A stretch of 64,000 bases of DNA from Arctopsyche grandis (GCF_051622035.1 NC_135361.1:8189001-8253000), one strand, 5' to 3'. Shown: positions 1 to 35,239, numbered from the stretch's first letter. The notes: generated by a model not told the origin, from the sequence alone. Numbers and translations: made by a program.

Positions 1-299
1 TGTCTACTTGATTGTACTACTGTTAGAAGATTAGAAAACTCAAATTGAACTATAGGCTTTTGTTTAAAAACATAATTGATTTTTAGAAGCAACGCCGGGT
101 GGATTGCTTAATGTTGTCCGAGTAGATAAAAGTAAAAAAATATATGGAACAGTTTCTTGAAAATTTTGTATTGAGTTCCATATACAGTACAAAAAGTACA
201 TACATATGCCGAATTTGGCCGTTCTGAATTGAAAACTGTACAAAAACGAAAACGAACAAATATTTATATTTATCTGCTGCAACGGTTTCGCAACTCAAA

Positions 300-450
300 A
301 TACATATTTATTTATTTAAATACCAGGAAGTATTTATTTATATACCAGGCAGGCCTCACAGGTAAATCTTAATACGCCTTCCTGGCCAATTATGTACAAA
401 CATCGATAAACAATTTATAGAGTAATTTTACAGAGCGTCATAAAGACTTT
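300..450 (-). repeat. Truncated SINE tail fragment
   Basis: The stem-loop CCAGGCAGGC ... GCCTTCCTGG of the window's main SINE family is present in minus orientation at about 345-386, followed by a little of the SINE body. A second partial CCAGGAAG lies at 322-330. The tRNA-like head is missing. Confidence 0.65.
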
Positions 451-789
451 TTTTTTATAAATCGTTTACATCCTTTTTCGCTGAAGATGGTAATTGAAGA
501 TGATCATTTACATAAATATTTCTAAAGAATTGATCTAAATATTTACCTTACAAGGTGATAATTATTTTTAAAAGATTTGAAGTTCTATTAATTTGTCATT
601 TCGCCACATTATCTTAGTATCCATGATGGAATATATGTAGCTTAGACGTATAAATATAATAGTTTTTTTTTTAATTTAAAGTGGTATTTAAGACAAGGTT
701 TGTATTATTCATATTCTATAGTCGATCTGATGTAGCGTTAGAATTACGAGAACCGAGCATGCTGTCGCATTCGAGCAATGTGTTGTAAC

Positions 790-1005
790 TAGGGATCCCA
801 AATATTCAAATATATTCGAATATCGAATATGGAATAGTAGCTTTATTAAATTATTTATTTGTAGTTTTAAGAAGTTCAAAATATTATTAAAATTTTAAGA
901 GAATCATCATCCGGAACATCAAATAGAATTAAATGTGTTGTAGATTGAAAATAAAAAAATAAGTTCGTATAAAAAGTATTCGAATATTCGGATTTGGGAT
1001 CCCTA
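790..1005. mobile_element. hAT-like MITE with 8-bp target duplication
   Basis: The element begins TAGGGATCCCAAAT and ends with the inverted copy ATTTGGGATCCCTA. It is flanked by GTTGTAAC at 782-789 and 1006-1013, an 8-bp target duplication as made by hAT transposases. The interior is AT-rich, without an ORF, and contains TTCGAATAT palindromes next to each terminus. Confidence 0.8.
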
Positions 1006-1383
1006 GTTGTAACATTATAAGGAAGTAAAATAATTTTTTTTTTTTTTAATTATTTATTATTTTTCTACATAATATTATTACAATATAATTTAATGGAAGG
1101 TCTTTAATAATATTGCCGTAAGTTTTACTGGCCATAAAATGACGTTGACAATTACTTTTATCGTCTAAAAAAATATAAATTTATATTAATATTTAAATAT
1201 ATACGTATTCTACAACAATTTACGTATTTTTTATTAATGTAAATATTTCAAAATACGAAACACGAACTCAAAACTAAAAGTCCAATTGAACCGACCGCTA
1301 TTCGCACGAACAATGTTATATTTCTTGACCAAAATGAAATGCGAAACTGAAACGAAATGTAATTGGTCATCACGGGTCGAGTA

Positions 1384-1397
1384 GGGGGGGGGGGGGG
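1384..1397 (+). repeat. Poly-G run
   Basis: Fourteen consecutive guanines in an AT-rich setting. It lies next to a dispersed repeat whose inverted relative is near 52905-52985 (shared core TTGACCAAAATG). Confidence 0.9.
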
Positions 1398-1694
1398 AGA
1401 AATACGATAGCATGTACATTTTACGTAAGTCTTATGCTATGTAGATTGGTTCGAATATAGTCGTGTAATAACCATTTGAATAAGTTTAAAAAAAACTTCT
1501 AGCTAAATGGTGATGTGGAGCAACGTGACCGGAATCACGGTTCATGCGTAGTCCGTGACCTGAGCGGTTTGGGTTCAGCCAATTTGTAACCTGGGGTCAG
1601 GAGTCGCGAGTGGAAAGCTGATGAGCGCTGATCGTGAACTCCAAAGACCTTCAAACCGATCTACTAGTTGTCGACAACGCGGTTTGTATTGACA

Positions 1695-2134
1695 ATGGTC
1701 ATTGGATTTGCCACGTACGACACGCTGGACAATCTCGACAAGTGGCACAATCAGGATGTTTGGACTAGGCATGGTCGCGTTGTTGACTAATAAACCGGAA
1801 ATTGGACGCGCGCATCAAGTTTGTTTACCTTTTCGACTGACGTTTTGTTTGTTGTTGTTTCAGATCTGGCACCACCGATTGACGAGGTATCTGTCAAGCA
1901 TACTGGCCCTTCAGGAATACCTGTCAGCCTATGGCCCCTCTTTCACTACAATTCCAAAAAGTCAAGCAGTGTCCACGCTTTGCCAGCATACAGACTAATA
2001 ACGGCAAGTATACCACCACAAACAGAATAAAGATTCATTAAATTTGACAAATCAACTTTGATTGTATTATTTTCAGTTACCCGGAGGAGCTATCAAGATT
2101 CTACCCAGAAATCTCTATTCAAATACCCAATAAA
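1695..2134 (+). CDS. Possible 3' end of an unrecognised gene (three short exons)
   Basis: Three open pieces join in frame through small introns. Piece 1695-1773 reads MVIGFATYDTLDNLDKWHNQ then DVWTRH. Piece 1864-2003 or 2007 follows a strong TTGTTGTTTCAG acceptor and reads DLAPPIDEVSVKHTGPSGIP, VSLWPLFHYN and so on. Piece 2077-2133 follows ATTATTTTCAG and reads LPGGAIKILPRNLYSNTQ to a TAA that overlaps an AATAAA signal. Intron sizes (about 70-90 bp) match the small introns of the receptor gene. The first donor (ATG|GTCGCG) is poor. The second is either a GC donor (ACG|GCAAGT) or a GT donor 4 bp later that changes the last frame. I do not recognise the protein. Higher GC than the surroundings supports function. 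Confidence 0.33.
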
Positions 2135-2311
2135 TGTTGTCTTTTCTGTTTGGTGCGCACTGGTACAGATATTTGTAGGCAAATATTGTAGGATTTCTGG
2201 CTGCTATATGTATATTCTGGATCATAGCTAGAGACGAGAGTTATCTTTTGACTTCGTTTCTAAGAATCTTTTTTTAAACAAACTCAGCTTTGTCGTATTG
2301 TGTTTGATTAT

Positions 2312-3290
2312 AATGAGCAATAAAAAATACTAGAGCAGAGTTTAAACAATCTTTACTAAGTTTGACCCACTGCATTCGAATACGACAGATATGTTTGAGT
2401 GTCTAAAAAAATGCAATTCTTCCAGATTTTTGGCCTTTGCAGTCATTAACTCAAAATCTAATATTGCTGTGCCAAAAGTGAGTATTAGAATCAATAGTCA
2501 GATTTTATTTCTATTGATTGTAATTGTAAATTGCTTTAAAATACTTACAATTAATTATATAGCGAATTTTAAAAGTCAAAAATATACTTTTTTCTATACA
2601 TTTTTCCTTATATAATTATATATTATGAATTGATTTCGGCAAATTTTCCCTTTACCTCGTTTATAAGGATTGGTTTTTTAATCTCAATATTTTTTTGAAC
2701 CAATTGTACTAATTTGAGCGGTAAGTGATTTTAAATTGAGTTAAAAATGGTGTTATTGATGATGCATGATCCAAGAGCGAGACCAAGAATGGAGATTCCT
2801 ATTTAAGCGCATCATTTGATCTAATTCATTCACGCTCACTAGAACCACCTAGAATATTTCATAATGTAATTTAAAATCATTTATAACTCGAATTAGTACG
2901 TTCAGACAAGAAAATAGTGAAATATATGTATAACTGGCCCAGTAATTGCACGATAGGTTGACAAAAAATATATATAAATCCTATAAATCCGCTAGATTAA
3001 CTAATTATAAATATTTTAAAGCAATATAAAAATCACAATCAATAGAAAAAGCATCTAACCATTGATTCCAATACTCACTTTTGGCACTGCAATATTAGAT
3101 TTTGAGTTGAACACTGTAAAAGCCAAAAATACGTAAAAATTGCGCATTTTTTTAACGCTCATATCTCACAAACAAAAGAAAATTTAAACGAAAATCATTG
3201 TCATATTCGAAGTCAGTGGGTCAAACTTAGTAAAGATTGATTATTATCCTTTCCGGAAAGTAAAAAACGTGATTTTTTGTTGCTCAGTGT
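2312..3290. mobile_element. Inverted-repeat DNA transposon, about 1 kb
   Basis: The two arms are inverted copies. The left arm (2312-2590) contains TTTGACCCACTGCATTCGAA and GTGAGTATTAGAATCAATAG; the right arm (about 2998-3290) contains the reverse complements and ends TTTTTTGTTGCTCAGTGT. A shorter relative sits at 11114-11434. No transposase ORF is visible, so it is non-autonomous. The left terminus (TAATGAGCAA) is degenerate compared with CACTGAGCAA. I could not assign a superfamily. Confidence 0.65.
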
Positions 3291-3294
3291 TATT

Positions 3295-3443
3295 ACTAGA
3301 GACCGGAGCCACTTTGCGCCATTCATTGTTCATTAACTCTCTAGCTTTGTAGCTGGAGAGCAAAAAAAAGGTTCAACATAAAAATTAACAATGCACCGCG
3401 AACAATGAACAATGAACGGCGCAAAGTGGCTCCGGTCTCTAGT
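3295..3443. mobile_element. Short foldback MITE
   Basis: ACTAGAGACCGGAGCCACTT at the left is mirrored by AAGTGGCTCCGGTCTCTAGT at the right, with arms over 35 bp and a short A-rich centre (GAGAGCAAAAAAAAGG). TATT flanks both sides. It abuts the 2312-3290 element on its left and a related diverged copy (3446-3630) on its right. Confidence 0.7.
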
Positions 3444-3445
3444 TA

Positions 3446-3630
3446 TTACTAACGAGCGGACCAACTTTGCACCATTCTTTGTTCATTGTTCACCGTGCTT
3501 TGTTCATTTTTATGATGAACCTTTTTTTATGCTCTGTAGCTTTGTAGTTTGTCCTCTTTTCTGGAAAATAGACTCAAAACGCCCTATTTCCTAGAAAAAG
3601 CACGTTTCCGGTCCTACCTCTGGTTATTAC
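3446..3630. repeat. Diverged copy of the foldback family
   Basis: The sequence shares CATTCTTTGTTCATTGTTCA and GCTCTGTAGCTTTGTAG with the neighbouring foldback element and ends in TTCCGGTCCTACCTCTGG. Relatives occur at 9518-9612, 12780-13345 and 52990-53105. Confidence 0.55.
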
Positions 3631-4321
3631 AAATATGCATTGTTTTTGTATTCCGATTGTATTGTTTTATGAATAAAAGTCATATTTTTTGGCCGAAAGT
3701 TTAATCGTTGCTAAGAAATATCTATGACAAATAAATTTCTAGAGATACATATATTTGCCGATTTGTCAGCAAATATATTTATAATTTATAAATATATAAA
3801 CATTTCTCCATCAGTGCTCAATTTTACTGAAACCGACTCCCTCATTAGTACAAATGTTTGTTAGTAAATGTTCTCACTAGATATATGTATGATACTATGT
3901 ACTATGTGAATGTACGAAAGACTGAACAATTGTATATACCTAAATATTATACTTCTAAGAATGTAAATAGATTATTGTATTGTAAGTAAATATATCGCTA
4001 TGATGACTCGATCTGTTTGTTTTATTTAATCGATGGTAGTATGTAGTTCGTTTTAGTTTGGGAAACTGTTTACATTTGCGAATGTGGCGATCTATCTCGA
4101 TCATCGGACGAATGTAAAGTTTTCCGTTTAAAGTTTAACGTTTGAAAAGGGAAATTTTTTGGCGCAAGCGCTCTACACGTGTAGCTTTTATTGATTGTAG
4201 ACCGTAAAACGATGCTGTGTGGACCGAACGAGGCAGTGGGCGTGCAACTTGCAAACGTGCAGGTTGTATTTAATGCATTTCATCAGGTGCATAATATAAC
4301 CTAACTTTGTAAATTACTATC
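3631..4321. other. Upstream region of the receptor gene, no gene seen
   Basis: About 700 bp with no ORF of note and no repeat family I could match. The part from 4040 to 4320 is clearly richer in GC and mixed sequence than the AT-rich DNA before it, which fits a promoter-proximal region. No canonical TATA box is placed well for a start site here. Confidence 0.35.
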
Positions 4322-4530
4322 AGTTCGCGTGTAGTTATAAAAACAAACGACACTTTCAAGAAAATTGATCAAAAACAAAATTCAAACGAGCATACTCATT
4401 AAAACTGTCACAACATAAACATTGTGTAATTAAACAAATAATTTAAAAATACATTATTTTAAACAGGTATTTATTTTTATAAATTTATATAAAAATAAAG
4501 CGATGCGGCGTTAAGATTGATCTTAAAAAA
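4322..4530 (+). promoter_or_regulatory. Candidate core promoter and 5' UTR of the receptor gene
   Basis: An initiator-like TCAGTT spans 4320-4325 and would put transcription start near 4322, giving a 5' UTR of about 209 bp. A TATAAAAA at 4336-4343 lies downstream of that initiator, so it cannot serve it and may instead mark another start. No good downstream promoter element is visible. A three-codon upstream ORF (ATG CGG CGT TAA, 4503-4514) ends 16 bp before the main ATG. The main start has the AAAAAAATGG context common in insects. An untranslated first exon farther upstream cannot be excluded. Confidence 0.3.
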
Positions 4531-27479
<22,949 letters not shown>

Positions 27480-27999
27480 GTATGTACATAGGTGTATAAT
27501 ATATTCAATCACACGTTGATTTTTTCGATTCGATCTCATTAAGTGTATTAAAATAGTTCGGTTGGACATTTTTTCCTCTATTATTTATTTTTCGGCTGGG
27601 CGAAACTTGGCAGACGAATCCGCTCGTTTTATTTTATTAAAGCAGACAATATGGTCGGACGAAGTTTGTCTTGCTTTTCGCCGTGGAATATTAAAGCAGA
27701 CAGTGCCAGTTTGACATTTGAAGTTTTCAAGCATGCAAAAGCATATGAGACGGCGACTGTGCAAAAAAGATTTTTTTTGGTTGGTTCAGATTGGATTTAA
27801 AAAAGACTGGCTTAAGTAGAAATCCATTAACACAATTTAGCCACTCAAACGACTAATGATAAAGTTTTTGCTAGAATAATATATTAGCTAATCGATTTCT
27901 CTTGGTCTTCTTAATGTTATTTTATAATGAGGTCATTTGATTGATGTATGTACATACATTAGGGTACATCGAAAACAGCGAATTTTGCAAATACCTCTA

Positions 28000-29300
28000 G
28001 TTGGAATAGATGATCTGTATCATGGGGAATCAGTAAAATAATATCATTAATAGTAAATATTATAGTGGACGTGAGAAATTATGTTTAAGTTACATCAACA
28101 AAGAACTGGAGACGCGCTAATACTGTTGTTTAAGGTACGCGTGACAAAGTTTCAGATTTTTTTTCGTACTTTAGTAATGTGAAAAAACATCCCATATGAA
28201 ATTTTTTTAATGTAAAATTATTCTTTTTTTAATATAAAATTATACATCTTTTCCAACTAGAAGTGTTTCCAAATTCCGAAATTCGCTATTATATTGACAT
28301 TAGGGTACATAAAAAACAGCAAATAAATTTACTCTAATTTCAATATCACTGTCTTGTGTGACTTTATGTATGTAACTTATGATAAAGCATCAATGTAAAT
28401 AGAGGAATAATAGCCTAGATAGTTTAAAAAAAAGACCGTATTAGCAACACATAACTTGTTTTTAAATACTTTTGGTATATCATCATCATTCTCCTAGATG
28501 AAAAAAATATAATATAACATAAACTTAAGAATAATTGTGATAATAACTTATGTACATATAAAATGTCAATGAATAAAATTTCAACGCAAGATAAGAAGAT
28601 AAAATTGAAAAGAATACATAGTTTGAACTACCTCAGTTTGCTTACCAAACCAAAGGTATTAATTAATTATTATCAATGAGATTCTGGAAAAGTGCCCAAT
28701 TAACGTGTTATGATCTTAAGCTATTCGCAAAGTCTCAGATAGCTAGAACTTAAGCTAGTTAGGTTTTCTTCATTGCTTTAAATATTTATATTATCTACTT
28801 GAATTTTAAATTTTTTATTTAATAGTCTCATTATGTGATCGGCTAATCTTAATCTTAATTTAATATGAAATTACAATTAAAAATCAAGAAAGTTTGTATC
28901 CTATATCACGGTTTTCAAAATTAGATCGTAGAAAGTAAGATTTTATAAAAAAGTTCGAATTTTTCTTACTATTTAAAGATGAATGTTAGTTTCTTTATTT
29001 GTTATTAGCTTTGTTTACGAATGTTTAAAAAATTTTCATACTTTTACTCGCGTAAGTAATGCTAGTTAATTCAAATGTTTTGTTTTGAAAAACAAACTAT
29101 TATTTTAAGTATTCGACTATAATCTTGCGTATATTGTTAATGCTGGGTAATTGCATATTGCTTGATTTTGTTAAATTTTACGTACAATTTGGGCAAAGTT
29201 CTATAATTTAGTGCTCCTACATTAATCTACTGGGTGTGCTGAGATCGAGCTGGAAAATATGCATTTAGATTTGGGAAATTTAATGGTGCGAAAAGATCAT
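28000..29300. other. Interval after exon 10, no gene seen
   Basis: AT-rich, no repeat family recognised apart from two copies of TTAGGGTACAT.GAAAA(A)CAGC (about 27959-27978 and 28299-28321) that may mark the ends or a duplication of a small element. No coding evidence. Confidence 0.35.
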
Positions 29301-29870
29301 CCAATACAACGGTTCAGGGGTGCAAAATCGTCATCCCTTTGTCCTTGTAGCATTGTAAAGTTGTCTAATAAGGGTTGTTCGCGATGTCGCGAGCATTCGC
29401 CCGTGGGTTCGGGGTGATAAATTCGAACCCCTCGTCTCCCTCCCTCTTTGGAATCTTCCAATTTCAATCTGAATTCTTCGGCGAATACTTGCTAAAGCTT
29501 TCGCCGTCTGCAAAGGGCGAGAGCATTTCGCGAAAAAGCAGCAGTAGATCCTCGGAAAGACAAATCTGGAGAGACGGCAAGCTACCGTACGAATTCGCAC
29601 CCTAAATCGACATTGTTTAATATCGTTCACCTATCACCGAAAAGGGTGATCGTGTTACCACCAGCCTCCATACCTCCCACCACCCACTTATTTCGTCTGT
29701 CTGTGTGTGCGCACTCGAACCGGAACGCTTATTTATTGAAAGCTCGCTTTGGTCTATCCAATATTGAATTTCACATATCGTAAAACTTTTCCCTCTGCAA
29801 ATGTATGGATGCGTGTCAGACTCGTTATACACGCTTTCAAGTGGGAATCAATATAAAAGGCAACATTGCA
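29301..29870. other. GC-richer unique block in the last intron
   Basis: This stretch is clearly less AT-rich than its neighbours and lacks repeat hallmarks. Both strands are open for 70-100 codons (29331-29630 minus, 29375-29605 plus), as expected from raised GC alone. It is a candidate conserved non-coding or regulatory block. Confidence 0.3.
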
Positions 29871-30009
29871 TATCTAATAGGCGAGCTTTTGAGTGATCTC
29901 GATTGATCATCTCACTTTCAAATATTTAATTTAATTTTTATTTAAAACGAAAATTGCTCTATGTGAAGTTTTAGATCAAACAATTTATTTACTTTTCTGG
30001 TTTGATTTG

Positions 30010-30190
30010 ATTTTTGATTTTTAAATGCTTTTTATTCACACAATACATATTATATCTCTTTAATAGCTACTGATCTACTGATCATATTCTATTTTATAAT
30101 TTTAATTTAATTTTGTTAGTAATCATAGTATTACATTATTCTAATATTAAAAGAGCTGAAAAATCTATTTTCAATTCTTAACTTTTCTGG
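30010..30190. repeat. Interspersed AT-rich repeat, copy 3
   Basis: It shares ATTTTTAAATGCTTTTTATT, ATAGCTACTGATCTACTGAT and TTGTTAGTAATCATAGTATT with 24680-24960. The right part is truncated. Confidence 0.6.
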
Positions 30191-31244
30191 TTAAGATTTC
30201 AGTATACACCTTCAGTTCTATTAGCATTACAATAATTTGTGGTCTTGCCTTTTTATTATTGACTGGACGACTGAGAATCTTCAGCTATTTCTATATTTTG
30301 CTTATACTCAATAGTAATTTCAGTTATGATGTTTTTATCTATTAATTTATTAGGCAGGATTAAAAAGATTACTAATGATAAAATCAATTGTATTGGATAC
30401 ATTGATGGGACTTTTTGAGCGGAGAAAATCTTTTCCATACGATATGAGATTGAAACGAATGAATCTTTTCGTTTTCGAGATGGCATGAACAAGAATTCTA
30501 TGTATAATATTATAAATAACCACTACATACAATCATCCAATGATAAACCTCCTCACCTTAAACAAAAACAATCATCTGAAAAGCCATACTCTCGGATTCC
30601 AAATATATATAATATTTACTACAAAATAATTAATGAATCTTTCTTATTTAAAATAATAGTCTAACAAATAATTAGTAACATACAGTAACCTAGACCTTTT
30701 TAACAATATACTTGACGATTTGCTAAAAATAAATGGGTTCTTGTAGTTCATAATTTTTAAGTAAATTCTTTTGTATTTTTCTAATTCTTTATTTTAATTT
30801 CATTTTCCTCCATTTTTGAGTTTTTTTTTGCTTTAATTTGATTTCGATTTTTGTCTTTTATCTTATATGATATTTGTATTATAACTTTTGGTATTAACAA
30901 ACCCCGTGGTCCTTGGGTCCATCGGCTATTGCCGTCTTTCCCAAGTATTCTTAAATAAATAAATAAACATTTTATTAAAGATATTCACGTTGCTTTTAAT
31001 CATTTGAGATACTTTAAAAACTCAAAGGCTCTTTTTTTACTACCATATTTTCTGTCATTATGAACGAACTACCCTATGATTTTAACGGAAAATAACGTCA
31101 AAAATTGAGCATTCTTAGTTAAAGATTAAAAGAAAACTTAATCTTATTTATATTTTGTTTCAATTTTAAAGCTTAACGTCTTTCAGAATTATAGCTCATC
31201 TACATTTAATAAGATTCTTATCTATATTTTGTTATATTTTCTAT

Positions 31245-31573
31245 GGGTCTACCTCGCGGGCCGGAATGTGAAATGCCGGAAAACGCAAATATCGGAAGGC
31301 AAAGATCCAAAATCGAAAGATATTAAGTCGAAAGATAAAAAAAAGGGTGCATGGTAAACGATACATACTCACTTAATTTGCAGGAACAGGCTTTTTCTCC
31401 CGTATTCTGCGCGCACATATTAATACGGGAGGAAAAGCCTGTTCCTCTTGTTCCTGTTGTACCATGCACCCTTTTTTTTTGATCTTTCGACTTAAGATCT
31501 TTCGATTTTCGATCTTTGCCTTCCGATATTTGCGTTTTCCGGTATTTCACATTCCGGCCCGTCACAGAGACCG
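31245..31573. mobile_element. Foldback element with long TIRs and 9-bp target duplication (copy 1)
   Basis: Almost the whole element is one inverted repeat. AACGCAAATATCGGAAGGCA at the left is mirrored by TGCCTTCCGATATTTGCGTT at the right, followed inward by GGTGCATGGTA and the AGGAACAGGC / GCCTGTTCCT arms. Flanks ATTTTCTAT (31236-31244) and ATTGTCTAT (31574-31582) agree at eight of nine positions. Long TIRs plus a 9-bp duplication suggest a Mutator-like non-autonomous element. No ORF. Confidence 0.75.
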
Positions 31574-31749
31574 ATTGTCTATATATTCATTGATCAAATT
31601 TTAATGAATACGATTGAACCCAGAATACGTAACTCATACATAGGCAGAATTTTCCACCAACCGAACACCACATTTGGGATCAGCTCCCTTAAGCCAACAC
31701 ACCTAGCCAATTAAACGAGTTCTCACGTTTCACGAGAATATATGTACAT

Positions 31750-32240
31750 ACATAAGAAGTAGAAAGTTTGATAACGATGGCGTCGGATTTAAAAGGTCTC
31801 GGAGACTTCAGGTGCAGGTCTCGAGTTCGTCTCCAGCGATGGACCCCTAGTTTGGATTCTGTGGGTGGTTCTGGCGGCGCCTGTCTGCGATGTTACGTGA
31901 TTCGGATCCGATATTCTTACTTCGTCAGAGAGACGCTCGTGCCCATATCCACTATACATATCCAAGTATGTTCGGTTTATTGCAACGCGAGCTGATCGTA
32001 AAACGGCCGTCCTTTGTAAGGATACGCCGACACGGTATACAGAGCTTCTCAACATGCACGATCCTCCCCTTTCTCTTTCTCTCTCTCTTCTTCTATATAG
32101 GTACACTAGGTAACCTAAGATTATATTGCACACAAATCGGAAATCTCTCCAAGCTATTTTCTATTGCGGATTGCACGTTAGGGCCGCTTCAGATGGTCTA
32201 TAGCGCAGGTGATGTAAGGAAATTGCGTTAAGGTAATTTG
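31750..32240. other. Unassigned GC-richer segment
   Basis: Mixed sequence with open frames on both strands of up to 114 codons, which overlap each other and show no domain. I cannot tell a repeat from unique DNA here. Confidence 0.3.
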
Positions 32241-32264
32241 GTCGAAGCTGGAGTTGGTTATTTA

Positions 32265-32480
32265 TATTTATTTATTTATGTTTACATACATATATACCAG
32301 GAAGGCCCTACAGGTAACCTCAATGCGCCTTCCTGGTCAATTGCAAACAATGCAGCATTTATTGAAAACTCATACTGAAAACTCAACTCATAAATTGAAT
32401 TTTACATACATTTTATTGTACGTTAATCATACTCAAATAGTGGTGACATGGTAGGTAGGAAGGATTTTTAGCCAATTGGG
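32265..32480 (-). repeat. SINE copy, head missing
   Basis: In minus orientation it has CCAGGAAGGC and GCCTTCCTGG (32297-32337), the body block AATTGCAAACAATGCAGCAT, GTGACATGGTAGGTAGGAAG and TTTTTAGCCAATT. It stops before the tRNA-like head. Confidence 0.8.
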
Positions 32481-33039
32481 TTAATAACCTATTCTTAACT
32501 GCATAAATGAGTATATATATGTATCTCCGGCTGCAACTCATAACCTCAAATTTAATTGTTTAATCCTCCAAAAAAAACTTTCTAACCAATTCAAGTTACA
32601 AACATATGTACACAGATCAAACACAGATAGTTTTATTTTTAGTTATCAGCTGATTTAATTTATCTGATGATTGAAAAGTTCATTTCTGTAAATACATAAA
32701 CTCATTTATGGAATTTTAAGATTCAAACATCTTTGCAACTGGACTTGATGACTATGATTTATAGAAATACTACATATTGAGATTTTAAAGTGCCTTTAAA
32801 GTCATTTAGATGCGTATTACTCAACAATGAAAATAATTATAAATAATAATTAAATTAATTTGTAAATAATTATAATTAATTTGTAAATGATAATTAAATT
32901 ACTATGTATAAAATAGTGAAAATAATTTGTAAAATATTGTATTCATAAATAAATGTCTGTAGCATTTAAATCAGTGCTACTCTAACATTTTCAGTTACAT
33001 ATATACATCAGCATATATTTTTTAGTAATTCTCACGGGC

Positions 33040-33540
33040 TGCCTGCGGTAATGTAGTAATTTCTGTAACACTAAAAGGTAGAAAATAATAAAATCTTAAA
33101 TAAAAAAAGGTTTTTTAAAAACATACCTCTTTTTGGTTTAGTATATAATTTTAAGATATATAAAAAAACTCAAGAAAAAAAAAATAAATGTTTATAAAAA
33201 ACTTTAGTAAAAAAACTCATGTAACAAAATAAATGTAAAAATAATGTACTAAAATATAAAAAATAAATGTATATAAAAAACTTTATTAAAAAAACTATAT
33301 TAAAAAAAGTCAAGTAAAATAAATGTATATAAACAAATAATGTACTAAAATATAATAAATAATTAAATAAATATATAATAAATTAAATACAATTAATTTA
33401 TTAAAATAAAAAGGCAATTTAAACAATATTTCAACAACAAATGTACAAATGTGTGGGATTAAAATTTCAATCAAAATGATTTCAATGATTGGGGTTTCAA
33501 TCAAAAAGATTTCAATGATTGGGTTTCAATCAAAATTATG
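33040..33540. repeat. Imperfect AT-rich direct repeats
   Basis: AATAAATGT.TATAAA, AAACTTTA.TAAAAAAACT and CAAGTAAAATAAATGTATATA recur several times in different order, and ATTTCAATGATTGGG.TTTCAATCAAAA is tandem at the right end (about 33478-33530). Probably low-complexity expansion. Confidence 0.55.
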
Positions 33541-35230
33541 ATCCCGGCTTAAACTAATGTAATTAAATATATTACTAAGAGGTATGGGCCGCTTTTAGAT
33601 CATCACATACATACATATTATTTTTTATATACATTTATTTTGTTACATGAGTTTTTTTACTAAAGTTTTTTATAAACATTTTTTTTTTACTTGAGTTTTT
33701 TTATGTATTATCTGGCCACAGTGTCATATTGGGGTAACCTGTGAAGACACTGGTATAATAAAATATGCCAAATCATACAGTAAAATATGCCAAATCTGCA
33801 ACATTTTACGATCAAGAGCGACACACATGTACAAATGTTTCGAATTTACACTTTTCCGCAATGACTTTAAAGCGTACACACGCGCCGTGAATCCAGAGTG
33901 AATTCGGCGAAATTTGGCTATGAAATCGTGTAATATTAAACCTCTTTATAGGTTGTGAAAGCTATTAACGTCCATTACTTAGCTGAGACCGGTGAAATAT
34001 GTTATAGCAGTTTCTGCTTTTGTCGTTCCAAACTATCCTTTGTACACGGCCGCTTGCCACTGTTACTGTCCGATCCGACTGCGTCGAATATAAATTTGTT
34101 TGTTTGTTTATTTATTTATTTATAATATTCTTTCAGTATTAAAAATTATAGTATTGCTTCGTGCGAATGTGGCATGCACTCACAGGAACATTTTCCTCCA
34201 TTCTCAATACTCTGGAGCCTCTCCTGCCAGTATATTTCGACCTCCTTCCTTCCAGCTACACACCCGAAGGAATACGTACAAAAGACAAATATATATTTTT
34301 GTCCATTTGCGGGATATTATATTTTACTGTGCAATTTATTATAGCCACCGTCGTATAGCTTTTTGATATGTAACCGTGGCATCGTATTATCATATAAATG
34401 GTGTTGTTTTCCTGCTTGCTCGACACTGAAATGGGCTCATTTGGCTTTTTTTTCAATATAGCACTATAGGGAAAAAGAGGAGAAAAGCTGTATCTCTCTC
34501 TCGGCTCGAATAGTGCCTCGAATGCCTCTTTTCAGTCGAACCACCCCCTCATCCCTTCCCGGTTTTTCTTCTGTATTATCAACTGGTACACGTTCACTCG
34601 GAAAGTGACAACGGGGAAATATAATCATAGTATAGAATAAACGTCACTTTACTTTATCCGGCAATACATCAATCAATATTCAAGTGTTGTCACATGTGTG
34701 GCACGCCTGGAAGGGGAAAACCGTTTTTTTATTGGGAAAAATATACAATTTGAACGCGAGGAGACGCTCTATGAAAAAATGTGGCATTTGGGTGCTTTTA
34801 TAAGGTTTTAATTAGATATGATACGTATCTACATATATCGTTTTCTCGATGTGGGCGATAAAAAGATTAAATGTTTTTCTGGCGAGCTATGGTAGGTAGA
34901 TTTATCTTCTTCAAATATTGCATATAAAATATTTCATATAGTGGTGTCAAATATTGAAGATTAATAGTAAATGTCGTTTTGAGTGAGAAATGTGATACCT
35001 ATGTATATTCAAAAGATATTAATGTTACACGTTATTGATTTATTTATTATACAGAAACAAGATGAATATATTAAAAAAGTATACCAATAAATGAAATGTA
35101 TAAATTAATAATTTGGTTCACCATCAGTTGAAAGAAACGAGACGGAAGGGGTTGCCGAGAAAACTCGGGGGGTTGCGATACAAAACAAGAGTAGAAAGCG
35201 TGCTCTGACTAGAATGCGTTATCTCTATAT
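33541..35230. other. Last-intron interval, no gene seen
   Basis: Apart from AT-rich filler, 33830-34100 and 34440-34640 are more balanced in base composition and may be unique conserved sequence. Open frames around 34100-34456 lack domains. No repeat hallmarks were seen. Confidence 0.35.
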
Positions 35231-35239
35231 TTCTTTATT

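Noticed and set aside
31789..32231. Overlapping open frames of 113-114 codons on both strands
   Set aside because: They mirror each other, with no domain and no codon-use signal. One strand carries an arginine/glutamate repeat from a GA-rich tract.
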